NCBI GenBank assembly: GCA_964603985.1
Contig: CAZRXG010000014.1
Coordinates: 1 to 64,000 of the forward strand
Length of the DNA stretch: 64,000 nt
Source: CAZRXG01 sp964603985
Lineage (GTDB): Bacteria; Chloroflexota; Anaerolineae; Aggregatilineales; UBA3940
Direction of reading: 5' to 3'
Positions 7,461 through 16,486 of the stretch are shown here, piece by piece (position 1 is the first letter of the stretch; every line of letters starts with the position of its first letter). The notes below the pieces were generated by a model, which had not been told where the DNA came from, searched no databases, and saw nothing but the letters and a program-made list of their open reading frames with translations. A program made the position numbers and the translations under genes.

Positions 7461-8660
7461 ATGACCAGGCGTAGAGTATCGTGGCGACGCATCATGGGAT
7501 TGGTGGCGCTGACGCTGGTGGCGCTGGCCTGCAACATCGCGGGCAGCAAGAGCGGCGGTCAACTGGTGGTCAACATTCTCAGCCCGGAGACGGGCAGCAC
7601 TGTGGCGGTCAACAGCGAGGTGACCGTGCAGGCAACGGCCACCGACGCCGGTGGGCCGGGCGTGATACGCCTCGACCTGCAGGTGAACGGCGTGACGGTC
7701 GACACCTTCGAGGCGGGCGGGCCGCAGCCCAACCTGACCACCAACCTGACCTTCACCCCCGTCAAGGAAGAAGCAATCGTGGTCGGCGTGATCGCCTTCC
7801 GGGAGGATGGAACGTACAGCAAACCGGCGACGATTGCGCTCTCGGTGGTGGGTATGACGGAGGCTCCCCCTGCCGAAGAAGAAGCGGAGGGGGAGGAAGA
7901 AGCCACATCCGAGCCTGCCGGAGACGAGGGCGAAACCGAGGCTGAGACAGAGACCGAGGAGCCGTCGTCGGAGGTGCGGGTGCAGGCGCGGGCCAACCTC
8001 CAGGTCAACATCCGCGAGGCCCCCGGCCCCGGCTGCCCTATCATCGGCGTGGTGCCGGAGGACGAGGTGATCGACCTGCTGGAGGTCACCGACGACCCGG
8101 TCGAATACTGGTATAAGACCGACTACCTGGGCAAGGACCAGATGGGCTGGGTCTACCACGAGCCGTTCACCCTGCTGAGCGACGACAGCGAGCTGCCGGT
8201 CGTGCACGGGATGGGCTGCCTGTTCTGCGGCGACAGCACGTGCAGCCCGGAGATCGACGAGACGTGCGACAACTGCGAGGAGGACTGCGGCCCGTGCTGC
8301 GGCAACGGTGCCTGCGAGCCGGAGTACGGCGAGGACTGCGGCACCTGCGAGCCTGACTGCGGCCCGTGCTGCGGCAACGGCGATTGTGAGCCGGGGCGCG
8401 GCGAGAACTGCGCCACCTGCCCCGCCGACTGCGGCGAGTGCTGTGGTAACGGCAACTGTGAGCCGGAGTACGGCGAGGATTGCGCCACCTGCCCCGCCGA
8501 CTGCGGCGACTGCTGCGGCGATGGCCGCTGCCGGAGCAGGCACGGCGAGAACTGCTACACCTGCCCGACAGACTGCGGCGAGTGCTGCGGCGACGGGTCG
8601 TGTGACCCGGCCTACGGCGAGGACAGTTGGACCTGTCCGGAAGACTGCGGCCCGTACTGA
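7461..8660 (+). CDS. Lipoprotein with Ig-like domain, SH3b domain and six Cys-rich repeats
   Basis: 399 residues; ATG 7461 is preceded by GAGGAGAGAGG. The N terminus is a lipoprotein signal ending in LVALAC (lipidated Cys about 24). An Ig-like beta-sandwich follows (about 34-130), then an acidic Glu/Thr linker (about 135-170). A bacterial SH3-like domain (about 172-240; NIREAPG, GWVYHEPF) comes next. The C terminus has six tandem 24-residue units of the form CCGNGxCEPxYGEDCxTC followed by PxDCG. The last unit has Ser for one Cys (GEDSWTC), leaving an odd cysteine. The protein should sit on the outer face of the membrane, probably disulfide-rich or metal-binding. No enzymatic motif is seen. 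Confidence 0.85.
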   Translation: MTRRRVSWRRIMGLVALTLVALACNIAGSKSGGQLVVNILSPETGSTVAVNSEVTVQATATDAGGPGVIRLDLQVNGVTVDTFEAGGPQPNLTTNLTFTPVKEEAIVVGVIAFREDGTYSKPATIALSVVGMTEAPPAEEEAEGEEEATSEPAGDEGETEAETETEEPSSEVRVQARANLQVNIREAPGPGCPIIGVVPEDEVIDLLEVTDDPVEYWYKTDYLGKDQMGWVYHEPFTLLSDDSELPVVHGMGCLFCGDSTCSPEIDETCDNCEEDCGPCCGNGACEPEYGEDCGTCEPDCGPCCGNGDCEPGRGENCATCPADCGECCGNGNCEPEYGEDCATCPADCGDCCGDGRCRSRHGENCYTCPTDCGECCGDGSCDPAYGEDSWTCPEDCGPY

Positions 8661-9371
8661 TCGGGTACGCGCCGCGCTGAGCGGACTTTCAGGGGGCGGC
8701 GGGCGAGGGATCGTCAGATGATAGACCCCTCCCCGCCGCCCTCGTGGTTTGTACAGGCGGCGCGTGTGAGAGCCTGACGGCTCACTCGTCCCCCTGGGGG
8801 CACCGGAAAACGGTGGCGGGGATTACAAATTATCCAGCCAATCCTGAGGAGAGAACGACGGTGAACGATACAACTTACGTGATGCGATCCGGGGGATTGC
8901 AGCCATCCTGGCCGCGCTGCTGCTGATCGGGCTGACCTCACCCACCTCCCTCTGTGGTTCAAATGCACACGTGGGCCAGCCCCCGCACGTACCAGATCAC
9001 CTTCCATAAGCCCAGCCGGGCCTGCTGCCTGCCGTTCATTACATTCTGGAATGCAATTAGTGACATCTGTCACTATTGCGCGGAGTATGCTTCCACATAT
9101 ACTTAAGAGGGTTGCCGGCAAGTCTATAGATAGCAATAGATTGGCTCTATACCCACCGCCGCAGGTGACACCCTGCGTGGTTTGGACAGCTTTTTTTAAA
9201 AGGAGTTTGAGCGATTCACACCTATTAAAATGGGCCATATTGTGGCCGCCATATCCCTAATCTGATAGCAACTTCACCCCCTGCAACAACCTATAAACCG
9301 GCTTCGCTCCGCCGGGAGCAAGCCAGAGGCTGTGTTCAGTCAGACCAAAAAGTGTGGAAGGAGATTGAATC
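8661..9371 (+). other. Long intergenic region upstream of the hdr-mvh operon, with a possible broken secreted-protein start
   Basis: No intact gene is supported. At 8846-8870 a GAGGAGAG site precedes GTG 8861. That frame stops after 22 codons, but the neighbouring frame continues as a signal-peptide-like hydrophobic run (AILAALLLIGLTSP) before a stop near 9009, consistent with a frameshifted remnant. From about 9040 to 9240 the sequence is AT-richer, with GGCCATATTGTGGCC (inverted repeat) near 9234-9247. This is the most likely place for the operon promoter, but no consensus -35/-10 pair is convincing. Confidence 0.4.
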
Positions 9372-9941
9372 ATGCCAGACGATGCAACGGGGCGAAGCTT
9401 CTACGACCGCGTCGTGGAGGCGACGCCTGGGGGCGAGACGCTGGCCTTATGCCTTCAGTGCGGCACCTGCGGTGGATCGTGCCCGTCCGGGCCGGACATG
9501 GACGCGACCCCGCGCCGCATATTTGCCATGGTTGCGTCGAACATGGAGAATGAAGTCCTGGACAGCAACACCCCCTGGATGTGCGTTTCGTGCTACTACT
9601 GCACTGTACGCTGCCCGCAGGAAATCCCCATTACCGACCTGATGTATACGCTCAAACGGATGGCGGTAGCCAGGGGCAGGTACAGCAAAGATAGCCACGC
9701 CGATTTCTCCAGCAGTTTCATAGGCTACGTTGAACAGTACGGTCGCAGCTTCGAGTTCGGGCTGGTGACGCGCTACCATCTGTTCCACCACCCGCTCAGC
9801 AGCGTCCGCAAGAGCGGCCTGGGCTTCGAGATGTTCACCAAGGGACGGCTCAGCCCGTCGCCGGAGCGCATCAAGAACATGCCACAGTTGACGGCCGTCC
9901 TCAAAGAGGCCAAGCGCATTGCCGCCCAGGAGGAAATGTAA
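9372..9941 (+). CDS. hdrC: Heterodisulfide reductase subunit C (HdrC)
   Basis: A 189-residue cytoplasmic iron-sulfur protein carrying two 4Fe-4S sites: C27/C30/C33/C37 in CLQCGTCGGSCP and C71/C74/C77/C81 in CVSCYYCTVRCP. This is the standard layout of HdrC, which passes electrons from HdrA to HdrB. ATG 9372 follows GGAGATTGAATC. It is the first gene of hdrC-hdrB-hdrA-mvhD-mvhG-mvhA, and its stop lies one base before the hdrB start, indicating coupling. In bacteria without methanogenesis the terminal acceptor is not CoM-S-S-CoB, so the name describes homology only. Confidence 0.93.
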   Translation: MPDDATGRSFYDRVVEATPGGETLALCLQCGTCGGSCPSGPDMDATPRRIFAMVASNMENEVLDSNTPWMCVSCYYCTVRCPQEIPITDLMYTLKRMAVARGRYSKDSHADFSSSFIGYVEQYGRSFEFGLVTRYHLFHHPLSSVRKSGLGFEMFTKGRLSPSPERIKNMPQLTAVLKEAKRIAAQEEM

Positions 9942-9942
9942 G

Positions 9943-10899
9943 ATGAGCGAGAACAATCATTCTTACGGCTATTATCCGGGCTGCTCGATACAGAGCAACG
10001 CCCGTGCCTACGAACTTTCGGCCATGCTGGTCGGGGAGGCGCTGGGCCTGAGCTTCCAGGAAGTGGAGGACTGGAACTGCTGCGGCTCAACCGAGTACTT
10101 CTCGCTGAACGCGATCCCGGCGTACAGCCTGGTGGCCCGCAACCTGTCGCTGGCCGCCGAGCAGGGCATGGTCGAGCTGGTCGCGCCGTGCAGCGCCTGC
10201 TACCTGAACCTGCACAAGACCAACAAGTACATGGGCAAGTATCCCGACCTCAAGGCGAAGGTGAACCGGGCGCTCGACGCGGGCGGGCTGAACTACGAGC
10301 CAGACACGCTGCGCATCCGTCACCTGCTGGACGTGATCACGGAGGACGTGGGCAACGAGGCCATCGCCGAGAAGGTCGTGCAGCCGCTGACGGGGCTGCG
10401 CGTTGCGCCTTATTACGGCTGCCTGATCGTGCGGCCCGATTCGCCGTACAACCCCGAATACCCGACCCACCTGGACGACTTGCTGGACACGCTGGGCGCG
10501 ACCGTGATCGATTTCCCGCTCAAGACACACTGCTGCGGCGGGCACATGACACAGATCGGCGAGGAGACGGCCTACGAGCTTATCCGGCGCCTGCTTCAGA
10601 ACGCCAGCGAGTACCAGGCGGACATGATCGTGGCGATCTGCCCGATGTGCCAGTTGAATCTGGACGCCTACCAGCCGCAGGTTAACCGCATGTTCGGCAC
10701 GAACTACGCGATCCCGGTCCTGTACTTCACCCAGATGATGGGCCTGGCCTTTGGCATGGGCGCAAAAGAACTGGGCATCGGGAGCGAGATCGTATCGGCA
10801 TCACGGGCGCTGAGCAAGATCGGGCAGGAAGAAGAAGTCGAGCCTCACAAACCCCAGCGGCGCGACAAGAAAGCGCTGCCGATGCCACCGGCACCGTAG
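9943..10899 (+). CDS. hdrB: Heterodisulfide reductase subunit B (HdrB), two CCG domains
   Basis: 318 residues with two cysteine-rich CCG repeats: C14, C46-C47 (NCCGSTEYF) and C83/C86 (APCSACY), then THCCGGHMTQ and CPMCQLNL. In HdrB these hold two non-cubane 4Fe-4S clusters that reduce a disulfide. ATG 9943 is preferred over the in-frame upstream ATG because GAGGAAATG lies just before it inside the hdrC end. The last ~40 residues, rich in charged residues (EEEVEPHKPQRRDKK), extend beyond the core domain. It works with HdrC and HdrA in the same operon. The physiological substrate in this organism is unknown. Confidence 0.93.
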   Translation: MSENNHSYGYYPGCSIQSNARAYELSAMLVGEALGLSFQEVEDWNCCGSTEYFSLNAIPAYSLVARNLSLAAEQGMVELVAPCSACYLNLHKTNKYMGKYPDLKAKVNRALDAGGLNYEPDTLRIRHLLDVITEDVGNEAIAEKVVQPLTGLRVAPYYGCLIVRPDSPYNPEYPTHLDDLLDTLGATVIDFPLKTHCCGGHMTQIGEETAYELIRRLLQNASEYQADMIVAICPMCQLNLDAYQPQVNRMFGTNYAIPVLYFTQMMGLAFGMGAKELGIGSEIVSASRALSKIGQEEEVEPHKPQRRDKKALPMPPAP

Positions 10900-10923
10900 C
10901 GCATCTTGAAAGGACATACCACT

Positions 10924-12954
10924 ATGTCAGAGGAAAGAGTTGGTGTATACATCTGCCACTGTGGGCACAACATCGCGGGCACCATCAACGTCGAGGAAGT
11001 CGCCGAATGGGCGGGGACCCTGCCGAACGTCGTGGTCGCGCGCGATTACAAGTTCATGTGCTCCAGTCTGGGCCAGGAAATGATCGAGGAGGACATCCAC
11101 GAGCACAGGTTGACGCGCGTGGTGGTGGCGGCCTGCTCGCCGCACATGCACGAGCCGACCTTCCGTAAAGCCTGCGAGCGTGCCGGGCTGAACCCCTACC
11201 TGTTCGAGATGGCGAACATCCGCGAGCACGCAAGCTGGGTCCACCCGCACAGCAAGGAGTTGGCGACCGAAAAAGCCAAGGCGATCATCGGCGGGGCAGT
11301 GCGGCGGGCGATCGAGCTGCAGCCGCTGGAACCGTCCATTGTACCCATCAAGGAGCCGACGATGGTGGTCGGTGGCGGCATTGCCGGTATCAACACGGCA
11401 TTGGAGATCGCCAACGCCGGTCACCCGGTGTACCTGGTGGAGCGCGAGCCGTGCATCGGCGGGCACATGGCACAGTTCGATAAGACCTTCCCCACGCTGG
11501 ACTGCTCGGCGTGCATCCTGACGCCCAAGATGTTCGACGTGGGCAACCATCCTAACATCACACTGATGACTTACAGCGAGGTCGAGCAGGTGGACGGCTA
11601 CGTGGGCAACTTCACGGTGCGCGTGCGCCAGAAAGCGCGCCAGGTCGATGTCGAGCTGTGCACCGGCTGCGGTGAGTGCTGGTCGCGCTGCCCGGCCAAG
11701 GTGATCGACACGGTGTACGAGGCCGGGCTGGGCTACCGCACGGCGATCTACCGGCCCTTCCCGCAGGCCGTTCCCAAGTTCCCGGTCATCGACCGCGAGA
11801 GCTGCATCTACTACCAGAAAGGGACCTGCAAAGCCTGCGAGAAGTTCTGCCCGACCGGCGCGATTGACTTCGATCAGGAAGACGAGATCGTGATCCTGGA
11901 AGTGGGCAACATCGTGCTGGCGACCGGCTACGATCTGTTCGACCCGCGCCGCATCCCGCAGTACGGCTACGGGCGGCTGGCGAACGTGTTCACCAGCCTG
12001 GAGTTCGAGCGCATGACCAACGCCTCCGGCCCGACCGATGGCAAGGTGGTGCTGCGCGACGGCGTAACCGAGCCGGAGAGCATCGCGATCATCCACTGCG
12101 TGGGCAGCCGCGATAAGAACTACAACGAGTACTGCTCGTCGATCTGCTGCATGGCGGCGCTCAAGTTCGCCCACCTGATCAAGGAGAAGACCGACGCCGA
12201 GGTGTATAGCTGCTACATCGACATCCGCACCCCGGCCAAGAACTACGAAGAGTTCTACCACCGGCTGATGGAAGAGGGCACGCACTTCGTGCGCGGGCGC
12301 GTGGCCGAAGTGACCGACGCGGCCCGCCAGCCCGGCGAGGAAGGCAAGCTGATCGTCCAGGTCGAGGACACGCTGGTCGGCAGGCAGCGCCGCATCCCGG
12401 TTGACGCGGTCGTGCTGATGGCGGCGCTGGAACCGCGCTCCGACGCGGTCGAGGTGTCGCACCGCTTCGGCATCGGCTGCTCGGAGGCGGGCTTCTTCAC
12501 CGAGCGTCACCCCAAGCTGGACCCGGTGGCGACCATGAGCGACGGCATCTTCATCGCCGGGGTGTGCCAGGGACCAAAGGACATCCCCGAAAGCGTGGCC
12601 CAAGGCGCAGCAGCCGCCGCGCGGGTGCTGACGCTGATCGGCCAGGGCGAGGTCGAGATCGAGCCGGTGCGCGCCAAGATCGACGAGGAGCGCTGCTCCG
12701 GCTGCCGCATCTGCAACAACCTGTGCCCCTACAGCGCGATTGACTTCATCGAAGATCTGGCCGTCAGCCGGGTAAACCCCGCGCTGTGCAAGGGCTGCGG
12801 CACCTGTGTGGCCGCCTGCCCCAGCCAGGTCATCGAGGGGCAGCACTTCACCTTCGACGCGCTGATGTCCCAGATCGAGGGCCTGTTGTACGACGTGCGT
12901 GAAGATGGTCAGCAGATCACCTACAAACCGGCAGCGCCGGTAGGGACGAAATAG
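10924..12954 (+). CDS. hdrA: Heterodisulfide reductase subunit A (HdrA), flavin-containing electron-bifurcating subunit
   Basis: 676 residues, the usual size of full HdrA. Visible in order are the N-terminal CHCGHNIAG region and ACSPHMHEPTF; a FAD-binding Rossmann motif VVGGGIAGINTA (about 150); and an inserted ferredoxin region with CTGCGECWSRCP and CKACEKFCP. A thioredoxin-reductase-like fold follows (IIHCVGSRD, CSSICCMAALK). A C-terminal 2[4Fe-4S] ferredoxin domain completes it (CSGCRICNNLCP and CKGCGTCVAACP). HdrA bifurcates electrons from hydrogenase to ferredoxin and to HdrB. ATG 10924 follows AAAGGACATACC. The family assignment is certain; the acceptor is not. Confidence 0.95.
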   Translation: MSEERVGVYICHCGHNIAGTINVEEVAEWAGTLPNVVVARDYKFMCSSLGQEMIEEDIHEHRLTRVVVAACSPHMHEPTFRKACERAGLNPYLFEMANIREHASWVHPHSKELATEKAKAIIGGAVRRAIELQPLEPSIVPIKEPTMVVGGGIAGINTALEIANAGHPVYLVEREPCIGGHMAQFDKTFPTLDCSACILTPKMFDVGNHPNITLMTYSEVEQVDGYVGNFTVRVRQKARQVDVELCTGCGECWSRCPAKVIDTVYEAGLGYRTAIYRPFPQAVPKFPVIDRESCIYYQKGTCKACEKFCPTGAIDFDQEDEIVILEVGNIVLATGYDLFDPRRIPQYGYGRLANVFTSLEFERMTNASGPTDGKVVLRDGVTEPESIAIIHCVGSRDKNYNEYCSSICCMAALKFAHLIKEKTDAEVYSCYIDIRTPAKNYEEFYHRLMEEGTHFVRGRVAEVTDAARQPGEEGKLIVQVEDTLVGRQRRIPVDAVVLMAALEPRSDAVEVSHRFGIGCSEAGFFTERHPKLDPVATMSDGIFIAGVCQGPKDIPESVAQGAAAAARVLTLIGQGEVEIEPVRAKIDEERCSGCRICNNLCPYSAIDFIEDLAVSRVNPALCKGCGTCVAACPSQVIEGQHFTFDALMSQIEGLLYDVREDGQQITYKPAAPVGTK

Positions 12955-12970
12955 GGAGGAGGCGTGAACC

Positions 12971-13477
12971 ATGCCTGATCTAGATTACAACGCGATCAAC
13001 CCCGCCTGGGGAGATCGACAACCCGTCATCGTCGGGTTCCTGTGCAACTGGTGCTCGTACCGCGCCGCCGACCTGGCCGGGACGAGCCGCATGGGTTACC
13101 CGTCCACACTACGCGACATCCGCATGATGTGCACCGGGCGGCTCGACCCCACTTTCGTCATCAAGGCGCTGCGCGAGGGCGCCGACGGCGTGCTGGTGAT
13201 GGGCTGCCATCCGGGGCAGTGCCACTATGAGGAAGGCAACTTCAAGGCCATGCGCCGCATAGCGCTGCTGCGCCGCACGCTGGCCCAGTTGGGTGTCCAC
13301 CCCGACCGCGTCCGGCTGGGGTGGGCGTCGGCAGCACAGGGGACGATCTTCGCCCAGACGGTGGCCGAGATGACCGAGCAGGTCGCCAGACTCGGCCCGC
13401 TGGAGTGGCGCGACACCGTGAACGACCCGGCGCTCCGTACGTACCAGCCGGAGGTAGAGGAGGTCGCACATGGCTGA
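12971..13477 (+). CDS. mvhD: F420-non-reducing hydrogenase iron-sulfur subunit D (MvhD)
   Basis: 168 residues, MvhD family. This [2Fe-2S] protein links the MvhAG hydrogenase to HdrA. Conserved cysteines are C25 and C28 (FLCNWCSY), C54 (MMCTGR), C79 and C84 (GCHPGQCHY). It begins 16 bp after hdrA and its end overlaps the start of mvhG by 8 bp, so it is translationally coupled to the hydrogenase small subunit. Length and motif order match archaeal and bacterial MvhD. Its presence marks this as a hydrogenase-linked Hdr complex rather than a formate-dehydrogenase-linked or orphan Hdr. Confidence 0.94.
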   Translation: MPDLDYNAINPAWGDRQPVIVGFLCNWCSYRAADLAGTSRMGYPSTLRDIRMMCTGRLDPTFVIKALREGADGVLVMGCHPGQCHYEEGNFKAMRRIALLRRTLAQLGVHPDRVRLGWASAAQGTIFAQTVAEMTEQVARLGPLEWRDTVNDPALRTYQPEVEEVAHG

Positions 13478-14501
13478 GAACGGCAAACCCAAGCTGGCGC
13501 TGTACTGGGCCTCCTCGTGTGGGGGCTGCGAGATCTCGGTGCTGGCCATCCACGAGAAGATCCTGGACGTGGCTGCGGCGTTTGACATCGTCTTCTGGCC
13601 GTGCGCGATGGACTTCAAGGAGAAGGACGTCGAGGCCATGGCCGACGGCGAGATCGACGTGTGCCTGTTCAACGGGGCGATCCGCAACGACGAGAACGCG
13701 CACATGGCCAAACTGCTGCGCCGGAAGAGTAAAGTAATGGTCGCCTACGGGAGCTGCTCGATGGAGGGCTGCATGCCCGGACTGGCGAACTTCTACGACC
13801 GCGAGAAGATACTCCAGTTCGTGTATCACGACTCGCCCAGCACCGACAACCCGGAGGGCGTCAGGCCGCAGCCGGTGACCGAGGTGCCGGAGGGCGAGCT
13901 GGTGCTGCCGCACTTCTGGAACACGGTCAGGGCGCTTGACCAGGTCGTGCCGGTGGACTACTACCTGCCCGGCTGCCCGCCCGAAGCGCAGTGGACGGAA
14001 GCCGCAGTCAACGCGATCCTGAGCGGCGAACTACCGCCGCCCGGCTCGGTGATCGGCAAGGACGTCACGGTGTGCGACGAGTGCCCGCGCACGCGCTCGG
14101 AGAAGAAGATCAAGCGCTTCTACCGCCCGCAGGAGATCATCCCCGACCCGGACATCTGCCTGCTGGATCAGGGGATATTCTGCGCGGGGATCGCCACGCG
14201 CGCCGGGTGTGGGGCGTTGTGCCCGCAGGTCAACATGGGCTGTCGCGGGTGCTACGGTCCCAACGAGGGCGTGGTGGACGGCGGCGCGAGACTGATCTCG
14301 GCGATTGCGTCGGTGCTCGACGCCGAGACGCCGGAGGAGATCGACGCGATCCTCGACACGCTGCCCGACCCGGCAGGGTACTTCTACCGCTTCGGCCTGG
14401 CACACTCGCTGCTGACGCGCACGCGTCTGGCGGCGGAGAAAGGCTGGACGGCCGCGCCGTACGAAGAAGTCCCGCGCCTGGACCCGGAGCTAGCCGACTA
14501 G
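13470..14501 (+). CDS. mvhG: [NiFe] hydrogenase small subunit (MvhG-type)
   Basis: 343 residues. The N-terminal proximal-cluster motif is WASSCGGCE (C17, C20), with further ligands in GSCSMEGC and LPGCPPE. A C-terminal region supplies ligands for the medial and distal clusters (CDECPRTR, GAGCGALCPQVNMGCRGC-like spacing). There is no twin-arginine signal, so the enzyme is cytoplasmic, as expected for group 3c hydrogenases. It overlaps mvhD and precedes mvhA by 9 bp. It carries electrons from the NiFe site in MvhA to MvhD and HdrA. Confidence 0.94.
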   Translation: MAENGKPKLALYWASSCGGCEISVLAIHEKILDVAAAFDIVFWPCAMDFKEKDVEAMADGEIDVCLFNGAIRNDENAHMAKLLRRKSKVMVAYGSCSMEGCMPGLANFYDREKILQFVYHDSPSTDNPEGVRPQPVTEVPEGELVLPHFWNTVRALDQVVPVDYYLPGCPPEAQWTEAAVNAILSGELPPPGSVIGKDVTVCDECPRTRSEKKIKRFYRPQEIIPDPDICLLDQGIFCAGIATRAGCGALCPQVNMGCRGCYGPNEGVVDGGARLISAIASVLDAETPEEIDAILDTLPDPAGYFYRFGLAHSLLTRTRLAAEKGWTAAPYEEVPRLDPELAD

Positions 14502-14510
14502 GAGGCAGAC

Positions 14511-15980
14511 ATGACACAAAAAATCAGCATTGACCCCATCACCCGCCTTGAGGGCCACGGCAAGATCGAGATCTTCCTGGACGACGCGGGTGAGGTTGCC
14601 AACGCATACTTTCAGGTTCCTGAGCTGCGCGGCTTCGAGGTCTTCTGCCTGGGGCGGCCTGCCGAGGAGATGCCGCGCCTGACCAACCGCATCTGCGGTG
14701 TCTGCCCGGAGGCGCACCACATGGCGGCATCCAAGGCGCTCGACGACCTGTACCACGTCGATCCGCCCTCGGCGGGCAAGAAGCTGCGCGAGCTGCTCTA
14801 CAGCGCGTTTTACGTCACCGACCACGCCACACACTTCTACGCGCTGGGCGGCCCGGACTTCGTGGTCGGGCCGGACGCGCCCGCCGGTCAGCGCAACATC
14901 CTGGGGGTGGTCGGGGTGGCGGGCACCGAGGCGGGCCTGAAGGTGATCAACGCCCGCAAGCAGAATCACGAGGTGATCAAGATCATCGGCGGGCGGGTGA
15001 TTCACCCGGTGGCCGGGCTGCCGGGCGGCATGAGCAAGGCGATCAACGAGGAAGAGCGCCAGTTCATCGAGGAAGTGGCGCGGTACAGCGTCGAGTTCGG
15101 TGAGTGGTCGCTGGAGCTGTTCAACCAGATCGTGCTGCAAAACAGCGACTACGTCGACCTGATCGTGGGCGGAGCTTACACCCAGCAGACCTACTACATG
15201 GGCACGGTCGACGAGAACAACCACACCAACTTCTACGACGGCCTGATCCGCGTGGTTGACCCGACCGGCAAGGAGTTCGCCAAGTACCACCCCAGGGACT
15301 ACGTCCAGCACCTCGACGAGCACGTCGAGCCGTACAGCTACCTCAAATACCCGTACCTGAAGAACGTGGGCTGGAAGGGCTTCGTGGACGGCATCGACTC
15401 AGGGATGTACGCCTGCACGCCGCTCAGCCGCCTGAACGCAGCCGACGGCATGGCGACGCCCAAGGCGCAGGCCGCCTACGAGAAGTTCTACGAGACGCTG
15501 GGCGGCAAGCCGGTGCATCACACGCTGGCCTGCCACTGGGCGCGCCTGGTCGAGCTGCTGTACGCCGCCGAGCGGATGCTTGAGCTGGCGACCGACCCGG
15601 AGATCACCAGCCCGGAGGTGCGGGCCATCCCGACCGAGACGCCGACGGTGGGCATCGGGTCGGTGGAAGCGCCGCGCGGCACGCTGACCCACCACTACGA
15701 GACCGACGAGAACGGCATCCTGACCAGGGTCAACCTGATCGTCGGCACGACCAACAACAACGCGCCGATCACGCTGAGCATCAAGAAGGCGGCTTCGGCG
15801 CTGATCCACGACGGCGAGGTCAACGACGGCATCCTGAACATGGTCGAGATGGCCTTCCGCAGCTACGACCCGTGCCTGAGCTGCGCGACGCACTCACTGC
15901 CGGGCCAGATGCCGCTGGAGGTGGTCGTCCGCGACGTGGACGGCAACGTCGTCGACCGCCGCTCGCAGTACATCGACTAG
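14511..15980 (+). CDS. mvhA: [NiFe] hydrogenase large subunit (MvhA-type)
   Basis: 489 residues, the catalytic subunit that splits H2. The four nickel-ligating cysteines are present: C62 and C65 in RICGVCPEAHH, and C455 and C458 in DPCLSCATH. After H461 a 28-residue tail remains, which should be removed by the maturation endopeptidase whose gene follows at 16487. GAGGCAGAC precedes ATG 14511. Together with hdrCBA and mvhDG this forms a complete MvhADG-HdrABC (group 3c) set. It should oxidise H2 and bifurcate electrons to ferredoxin and a disulfide-type acceptor in the cytoplasm. Confidence 0.95.
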   Translation: MTQKISIDPITRLEGHGKIEIFLDDAGEVANAYFQVPELRGFEVFCLGRPAEEMPRLTNRICGVCPEAHHMAASKALDDLYHVDPPSAGKKLRELLYSAFYVTDHATHFYALGGPDFVVGPDAPAGQRNILGVVGVAGTEAGLKVINARKQNHEVIKIIGGRVIHPVAGLPGGMSKAINEEERQFIEEVARYSVEFGEWSLELFNQIVLQNSDYVDLIVGGAYTQQTYYMGTVDENNHTNFYDGLIRVVDPTGKEFAKYHPRDYVQHLDEHVEPYSYLKYPYLKNVGWKGFVDGIDSGMYACTPLSRLNAADGMATPKAQAAYEKFYETLGGKPVHHTLACHWARLVELLYAAERMLELATDPEITSPEVRAIPTETPTVGIGSVEAPRGTLTHHYETDENGILTRVNLIVGTTNNNAPITLSIKKAASALIHDGEVNDGILNMVEMAFRSYDPCLSCATHSLPGQMPLEVVVRDVDGNVVDRRSQYID

Positions 15981-16486
15981 AGATTCGCAAGCAGCCGTCG
16001 GGAGTGCTCCCTCGCGGCGGCTGCCCGCCTTCTCCCGGCGGTTTATACCCTCTCTTAACCGACGCAGTCGGGCAGGAGAGGGTATAATATGCCGGACGGA
16101 TCTGAGCATAGTACGAAAAAGCGGAGGAGAGATTCTGTGCGTCAGCCCTGTTTGCGGCCCCTGGGAGTGGGAAAATGCTCTCACTGCCTGCCCTCACCCC
16201 TGCGCGCACTCCGAGCGCGCTCGGAGCGTGCGCTTTCCCCTCTCCCGGCGGGAGAGGGGGCGTCGCGGGGCGACCGGAGGTCGCAGCGAGACAGGGGTGA
16301 GGGTAAAGCCCACGACTATGCTTCGCAACTATCTCGCGATTTTCCTAAACTTTCTCGTGCTTCCCGGATCTGGGAGCCTGCTTCTCACGGGTAGGCCGGG
16401 TTTTTGGGCGTGCCCAGGAAAACGCCCCCGAACTGGAGGAGGAGGGCGGCGCTCCTCCCCGCCGGATATCCGCGCCGCAGTATGCA
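15981..16486 (+). other. Intergenic region between mvhA and its maturation protease, with hairpins
   Basis: No gene is supported. TATACCCTCTC (16044-16054) pairs with GAGAGGGTATA (16076-16086), an 11-bp stem that could terminate or pause the hydrogenase transcript; TATAAT at 16083-16088 overlaps its 3' arm. At 16191-16303 lies a structured repeat described separately. The 506-bp spacing implies that the protease and CNBD genes may have their own promoter. Confidence 0.6.
16191..16303 (+). repeat. Nested-palindrome repeat related to the 245-bp family (copy D)
   Basis: The outer arms CCCTCACCCC and GGGGTGAGGG enclose CCCCTCTCCCGGCGGGAGAG-type inner arms (16237-16259). Two further hairpins (GCGCACTCCGAGCGC and GCGACCGGAGGTCGC regions) are also present. 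The layout matches copies A, B and C but the sequence has diverged strongly. Confidence 0.7.

Noticed and set aside
10927..12972. 681-codon open frame antisense to hdrA
   Set aside because: HdrA has every cofactor motif in the opposite frame; the antisense product is His/Asp/Ala-rich with no domain.
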